Shown in pieces: positions 60,132 through 64,000 of a DNA stretch of 64,000 nt. Position 1 is the stretch's first letter. Every line of letters starts with the position of its first letter. The notes under the pieces are model-generated. The model searched no databases. It worked only from the letters and a program-made list of their open reading frames with translations, and was not told the origin of the DNA. Source of the DNA: Geodermatophilaceae bacterium URHB0062 (GTDB taxonomy: Bacteria; Actinomycetota; Actinomycetes; Mycobacteriales; Geodermatophilaceae); assembly GCA_000620185.1 (NCBI GenBank), contig KK211088.1, positions 388,498 to 452,497 on the forward strand, written 5' to 3'. A program made the position numbers and the translations under genes.

Positions 60132-61567
60132 GGCCCCGTCCCGGGTCCCGCCCTGAGCGTGCGAAGGGTGGGGAGGACGGGGTCCTTCTGTTGCATGCGT
60201 TCGGACACCCGGCGGTGGACGGCGAGCTGCTCGTCGAGGCCGGTGTGCACCGGGACGCCGTCCTCGACGACCAGCCGCCCGGCGACGACGGTGTGCCTCG
60301 CGGCCACGGGCCCGCACCGCAGCCACGCCTCGACCGGGTCGGACAGCGCACCGGCGAACGCCGGCCCGGTGAGCGGCCAGACCACCAGGTCGCCGCACGC
60401 CCCCACCGACAGCTCGCCGATCTCGCCGGTGCGGCCGAGGCATGCCGCCCCGCCGCGGGTCGCGATCTCGAGTGCGTCGCGGGCCGACATCGCGCCGGCG
60501 CCGTGCCGGAGCTTGCCCTGCAGCAGCGCCGTCCGCGCCTCGAGCCAGAGGGAGGCGGAATCGGCCGACGCGGACCCGTCCACACCCAGACCCACCGGAG
60601 CGCCGGCGGCCCGCAGCTCGGCGACCGGCGCGAGGCCGCTGCCCAGGATCATGTTGGACGACGGGCAGTGCGCCGCTCCCACCCGGGCGGCGCCCAGCCG
60701 GCTGACCTCCTCCGCCGACGGCCAGACCACGTGCGCGAGCCAGGTGCGGTCGGTCATCCACCCCACGTCGGCGAGGTAGTCGACCGGCCGGCGACCGAAC
60801 GTGGCCACGCAGAACGCGTCCTCGTCCTGCGTCTCGGCGAGGTGCGTGTGCAGGCGGACGTCGAGCCGCTCGGCCAGCTCCGCGGTGCGCGTCATCAGCG
60901 ACGTCGAGACGCTGAACGGCGAGCACGGCGCCAGCGCGATGCGGGTCATGGCGGTGGGCGAGCGGTCGTGGTGCAGCTCCACCAGCCGCTGTGAGTCCGC
61001 GAGGACCTCGTCGTCGTCCTGGACGACGGAGTCCGGCGGCAGTCCGCCGTCCTTGACCGAGAGCGACATCGAGCCGCGGGTCGGGTGGAAGCGGACGCCG
61101 AGCTCGCGCGCGGCGGCGACCTCGGCGGTGATCAGGTCGCCGGCGCCGCGGGGGTGCACGTAGAGGTGGTCGGTCGACGTGGTGCACCCACCGAGGGCCA
61201 GCTCCGTGAGCCCGACGTAGGCGCTGACGTGGGCGGCCTCCTCGTCGAGCCGGGCCCACAGCGGGTACAGCGTGACCAGCCAGTCGAACAGGCCGCCGGT
61301 CAGCGCGGGCGCGAAGGCGCGGGTGAGGTTCTGGTACAGGTGGTGGTGGGTGTTGACCAGCCCCGGGGTGACCAGGCAGCCGCGGGCGTCGATCGTCCGG
61401 ACCGCCTGCGGCCGGGCGTCCGCCGGGCCGCCCAGCGCGCTGACCGTCCCGTCCGTGACGGCCACCCAGCCGCCGGGGATCTCGCGGCGGGCGTCGTCGA
61501 CGGTGGCGACGAGCTCGGCATCGGTGATCAGCAGGTCGGCCTGCGCGGGGGTCTCCACACGCGGCAT
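60128..61567 (-). CDS. 8-oxoguanine deaminase-type amidohydrolase
   Basis: This 479-residue amidohydrolase has the metal motif NTHHHLYQNLTRAF near the start of the barrel, RLHTHLAETQDED, HVVWPSAEEVSRL, AHCPSSNMILGSGLAPV and the catalytic Asp in LGVDGSASADSASLW. GLFDWLVTLYPLWARL is typical of the 8-oxoguanine deaminase/AtzB-like branch, which makes uric acid from 8-oxoguanine. The neighbouring allantoicase and allantoinase genes support a purine role. ATG 61567 is used. Confidence 0.85.
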   Translation of the reverse strand: MPRVETPAQADLLITDAELVATVDDARREIPGGWVAVTDGTVSALGGPADARPQAVRTIDARGCLVTPGLVNTHHHLYQNLTRAFAPALTGGLFDWLVTLYPLWARLDEEAAHVSAYVGLTELALGGCTTSTDHLYVHPRGAGDLITAEVAAARELGVRFHPTRGSMSLSVKDGGLPPDSVVQDDDEVLADSQRLVELHHDRSPTAMTRIALAPCSPFSVSTSLMTRTAELAERLDVRLHTHLAETQDEDAFCVATFGRRPVDYLADVGWMTDRTWLAHVVWPSAEEVSRLGAARVGAAHCPSSNMILGSGLAPVAELRAAGAPVGLGVDGSASADSASLWLEARTALLQGKLRHGAGAMSARDALEIATRGGAACLGRTGEIGELSVGACGDLVVWPLTGPAFAGALSDPVEAWLRCGPVAARHTVVAGRLVVEDGVPVHTGLDEQLAVHRRVSERMQQKDPVLPTLRTLRAGPGTGP

Positions 61568-61593
61568 CTTGCCCAGCCCCGCGCGGTTCTCTC

Positions 61594-61899
61594 TCAGTGC
61601 CCCGCAGGCTGCCGGTCGACCGCGACGTCGAACCGCACGCTGTGCGCATCCACCGAGGTGACGCGGATCCGCACCCCGTACTGCGCCGGGTCGTCCCCGG
61701 CCGTGAGCGTGCAGCGGATCTCCGCACCGACCTCGTCCTCGAGGTCCTCGGGGCACGTCACCGTCCCCCGGACGCCGGACTGCTGAGCCAGCACCTTCTC
61801 GGCCGCGGTGGCGACGTCGGCGGCCGCGAGCGCACCGGTCGTGCAGCCGCCGAGCGCCAGCAGGAGGACGACGGCGGTCGGCGGCACCCAGGGGGACAC
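61594..61899 (-). CDS. DUF4333 lipoprotein
   Basis: This 101-residue protein has a lipoprotein signal peptide with lipobox LALGGC (Cys19). Its single DUF4333 domain contains SGVRGTVTCPEDLEDEVGAEIRCTLTAGD with two cysteines that may pair. The function is unknown; similar proteins are common in mycobacteria and relatives. GTG 61899 follows AGGAGGT by 5 bases, a strong site. It lies between the allantoicase and oxoguanine deaminase genes on the same strand, 26 bases before the latter, so it may be co-transcribed. Confidence 0.82.
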   Translation of the reverse strand: MSPWVPPTAVVLLLALGGCTTGALAAADVATAAEKVLAQQSGVRGTVTCPEDLEDEVGAEIRCTLTAGDDPAQYGVRIRVTSVDAHSVRFDVAVDRQPAGH

Positions 61900-62002
61900 C
61901 CTTACCTCCTCCGCCCGAGCAGGGACGATGGATGGCGACCCTAGCCAGCGGCCGCCGCCTTCCGGCAGCCGGTCCGCGCGCTGCCGTCGGGAGACCCCGA
62001 GG

Positions 62003-63121
62003 TCAGAAGGCCCCGAGGACGAGCCGCGCCACCTCCGGCGGCAGTTCGCCGCGCAGCGGTCGCGCGCCGACCAGCCGGCCGGCCCGCTCCGGGGGCAATC
62101 CGGTCGCCCCGAGGACCTCCAGCGCCTGGACGTCGGGCAGCGCGTCGAACCAGCGCCGCCCCAGCGCCTCGCGGCCGGCCCGCGTCGGGCGTCCCCAGAG
62201 CCGCAGCCGCGCCATCCCGCCGTCCGGGAAGACGTCGAGCCGCACCCGCTCGACACCCGGACCGTCGGCCAGGACGAACCGATGGCGGGTGTCGGGCTGC
62301 AGACGGGTGCGCGGCAGGAGCGCGACCTGGCCGTCGGGGCCGAGGCCGGTCAACGATGCGGTGGCCGGGGCGTTGCCGAGGAAGTAGGACGTGTCGAGCT
62401 CGGCGAGGGTGACGACGCCCTCGCAGGCGAGAGCCACCTCGACCCAGTCGTTGCCGGCGTCCCGGCGGCGGGCGGTCTCCCAGCCCTCGCCCATGGAGCG
62501 CGCCGGCCCGGGGGCGATCAGCTGCTGCGGGCGGCCGTAGAACTCGTTGCTCACGGCCGTGACGAGGCCGCCGTTCTCGAGCGCCGCGAGGTCGAGCGGG
62601 CAGGCGTCGACCAGGCGCGGGTCCGGTAGCACCCGGCCGTGCACCCGCAGCCGTGCGACGCCGCCGTCCGGGTGGATGGCCAGCCGCACGTGGGTGACCC
62701 GGCGGTCGGAGTAGACCGGGAAGTAGTTGTGCCTGTTCCCGGAGAGGGAGGACAGCGGCAGCAGCGGCTGCCAGGCGGCCTTCGTCAGCTCGTCGACGGT
62801 CGGATGGCCCTCGACGGCGGCACCCTCGACGGAGCCCCGCGGCGGATAGTTGCCGGTGAAGTGCGTGGTGTCGATGACGACGCCGCTCACGACACCGGGC
62901 ACTCCCAGCCGCACGATGGCCCAGTCGTGCCCGGGGGATCGGCGGCGGCGGGTCTCCCAGCCGTCGTACTCCTTGCCCTTGTGGCCGAACTCGGCGCGTG
63001 CCGCCGGCGGCTCCGGGAGCACAAGGTTCTCCTTGGCCGCGAAGAACTCGTCGTTGGCGGCGACCACCGCACCGCCCAGCGCTCGTGAGGCCAGGTCCGG
63101 CAGCTGGGCGAAGTCGGTCAT
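62003..63121 (-). CDS. alc: Allantoicase
   Basis: This 372-residue enzyme splits allantoate to ureidoglycolate and urea. It consists of two similar halves, each with a GWETRRRR/GWETARRR turn followed by a DW strand and VxxDTxxFxGNxP (VVIDTTHFTGNYP; AELDTSYFLGNAP). AALENGGLVTAVSNEFYGRPQQLIAPG begins the second half. ATG 63121 lies behind GGGAGAG; the frame extends to 63193 without conserved sequence. It stands next to allantoinase in a purine-degradation cluster. Confidence 0.93.
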   Translation of the reverse strand: MTDFAQLPDLASRALGGAVVAANDEFFAAKENLVLPEPPAARAEFGHKGKEYDGWETRRRRSPGHDWAIVRLGVPGVVSGVVIDTTHFTGNYPPRGSVEGAAVEGHPTVDELTKAAWQPLLPLSSLSGNRHNYFPVYSDRRVTHVRLAIHPDGGVARLRVHGRVLPDPRLVDACPLDLAALENGGLVTAVSNEFYGRPQQLIAPGPARSMGEGWETARRRDAGNDWVEVALACEGVVTLAELDTSYFLGNAPATASLTGLGPDGQVALLPRTRLQPDTRHRFVLADGPGVERVRLDVFPDGGMARLRLWGRPTRAGREALGRRWFDALPDVQALEVLGATGLPPERAGRLVGARPLRGELPPEVARLVLGAF

Positions 63122-63213
63122 GCGGCTCTCCCGGGATCGGCGACGGCGCGGGTCACTGTCGCACGGTGGGGTAGGACGGCGGGCGAGTGCCACGACCGCC
63201 CCGAGGAGGAGCC

Positions 63214-63369
63214 ATGACCAGCCCGGACGACGAACTGCGCGAGCGCGCCCGCAAGCACGTGGAGGAGATGCCGGCCGAGACGGCCCTGGGCAACCCCGAC
63301 CCCGCCGGTGGCTCGACCGACGACCCGAAGGTCATCGACGAGGCCGCTCGCGAGAAGAACCAGCAGTAG
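63214..63369 (+). CDS. Small hydrophilic protein (51 aa)
   Basis: This 51-residue protein is very rich in charged residues, Pro and Gly ([19 protein letters not shown], then [15 protein letters not shown]) and has no membrane or signal segment. A strong GAGGAGGAG lies just before the ATG. I do not recognise it. It is on the opposite strand to the purine genes, and its last 38 bases overlap the 3' end of the allantoinase gene. Confidence 0.6.
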   Translation: MTSPDDELRERARKHVEEMPAETALGNPDPAGGSTDDPKVIDEAAREKNQQ

Positions 63370-64000
63370 GAGGACGGTCTGCGTCCCCTCGGTCGAGCAG
63401 GTCGCCGAGGGGACGACCGTCCGACTCCTGCCCGCGCAGCCAGGTTCGCCGGACCACTCCGCCGAGCTCCCGCCCGGCGTAGGGCGTCACCGGGTGGCGG
63501 TGGTGCAACTCCCCGACGCGCCACAGCGCCTCGGGCGCGAAGGCCACCAGGTCGGCGTCCTTCCCGACCGCGATGGCGCCCTTGCCCGGCAGGCCGGCCA
63601 GCCGCGCCGGTGCCTCGGACATCCAGCGCACGACCCGGTCCAGCCCGACGCCGCGGGCCCGGGCACCGGTCCACACCACCGGCAGGCCCACCTGCAGCGA
63701 GGCGACACCGCCCCAGGCCAGCCCGAAGTCGCCGACGTCGAGCCGCTTGAGCTCGGGCGTGCACGGGGAGTGGTCGCTGACCACCAGGTCGATGTCGCCG
63801 TCGACCAGCCCGCGCCAGAGGGCCTCGCGGTGGGCGGCCTCACGGATGGGTGGGCAGCACTTGAACGCCGTCGCGCCGTCGGGCACGTCCTCGGCGGCGA
63901 AGGTCAGGTAGTGCGGACAGGTCTCGACGGTGATCCGCACGCCGTCCGCGCGGGCGGCGCGGATCAGCGGCAGGGCGTCGGCATCGGCCAGGTGGACGAC
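63332..64000 (-). CDS. allB: Allantoinase (5' part outside window)
   Basis: The last 222 codons are present; the frame is open to the window edge. This is the C-terminal half of a dihydroorotase-family amidohydrolase: [56 protein letters not shown] with the catalytic Asp, and [23 protein letters not shown]. The pattern is that of allantoinase, which opens the allantoin ring to allantoate, the substrate of the adjacent allantoicase. Its 3' end overlaps a small convergent gene. Confidence 0.9.
   Translation of the reverse strand, partial: VVHLADADALPLIRAARADGVRITVETCPHYLTFAAEDVPDGATAFKCCPPIREAAHREALWRGLVDGDIDLVVSDHSPCTPELKRLDVGDFGLAWGGVASLQVGLPVVWTGARARGVGLDRVVRWMSEAPARLAGLPGKGAIAVGKDADLVAFAPEALWRVGELHHRHPVTPYAGRELGGVVRRTWLRGQESDGRPLGDLLDRGDADRPPTAGSSRERPRR

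Noticed and set aside
1-64000. tRNA, rRNA, CRISPR, insertion sequence, prophage or replication origin
   Set aside because: I saw no conserved RNA gene blocks, no regularly spaced repeats, and no transposase, integrase or DnaA-box cluster.

Overview
The window comes from a very GC-rich chromosome. Nearly every third codon position is G or C, GTG starts are common, and many starts lie 6-7 bases behind a TAxxxT-like box with no ribosome binding site, which is the leaderless pattern typical of Actinobacteria. The gene content (EgtE, DUF5926, YdbS/YdbT pair, glpD beside an AGPS-like oxidase, RskA-type anti-sigma factor, cytoplasmic chemoreceptor, L-arabinose operon) fits a free-living soil or rock actinobacterium, possibly of the Geodermatophilaceae. 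That placement is inference from style, not from a marker gene. I see no rRNA, tRNA, CRISPR array, insertion sequence or prophage; this is ordinary chromosome with a few regulatory and repeat curiosities.

Layout: 1-3089 holds a GGDEF/LarB-like fusion (cut by the window edge), larC and a YczE membrane protein. 3067-5763 holds an MFS transporter, a GDT1/UPF0016 Mn(II) exporter behind a yybP-ykoY (manganese) riboswitch, and an anchored hypothetical protein. 5895-12850 holds a TipA-type MerR regulator with its 19-bp-spacer promoter, a methyltransferase, an orphan HopA1-family protein, glpD divergent from an AGPS-like oxidase, and a beta-lactamase-fold protein. 12883-19630 holds a BBE-type flavoenzyme, an SDR, arginine deiminase, a 14-TM MFS protein whose 3' end seems frameshifted, and an M20 peptidase.

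19734-28921 is a complete L-arabinose utilisation locus on the minus strand: ChvE-like binding protein, ATPase, permease, LacI-family repressor, araB, araD, araA. Near-palindromic operators lie ahead of the binding-protein gene and ahead of araB. 29198-33121 holds a SEC-C/DUF5926 protein, a P450 and a fatty-acyl-CoA ligase. 33146-37816 is a three-gene operon: secreted membrane-anchored DUF4331 protein, anchored TPR protein, and NicO-type metal exporter with a histidine-rich loop. Its joint function is not known to me. 38123-42868 holds a rhodanese, the YdbS/YdbT pair and a GlmL-like ATPase coupled to a saccharopine-dehydrogenase-like protein. 42942-43332 contains a 171-bp direct duplication that carries the 3' end of the acetate symporter gene actP.

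43311-51262 holds actP with its DUF485 partner, a SpoIIE phosphatase, a Rieske oxygenase with a decayed second Rieske domain, a 52-residue zinc-ribbon protein, an NAPE-PLD-like hydrolase and a soluble tandem-GAF chemoreceptor. 51326-60131 holds Fpg divergent from photolyase, a C-S lyase type aminotransferase, malic enzyme, SRPBCC and DUF309 proteins, an ECF sigma/anti-sigma pair and EgtE. 60128-64000 is a minus-strand purine-degradation cluster: 8-oxoguanine deaminase, a DUF4333 lipoprotein, allantoicase and the 3' part of allantoinase.

The most unusual items are the GGDEF-LarB fusion whose LarB domain has Ala where the catalytic Cys should be, the DUF4331-TPR-NicO operon, the arabinose operator that overlaps the repressor's own stop codon, the symporter 3'-end duplication, the orphan HopA1 protein, and several intergenic palindromes, one of which occurs twice in the window.
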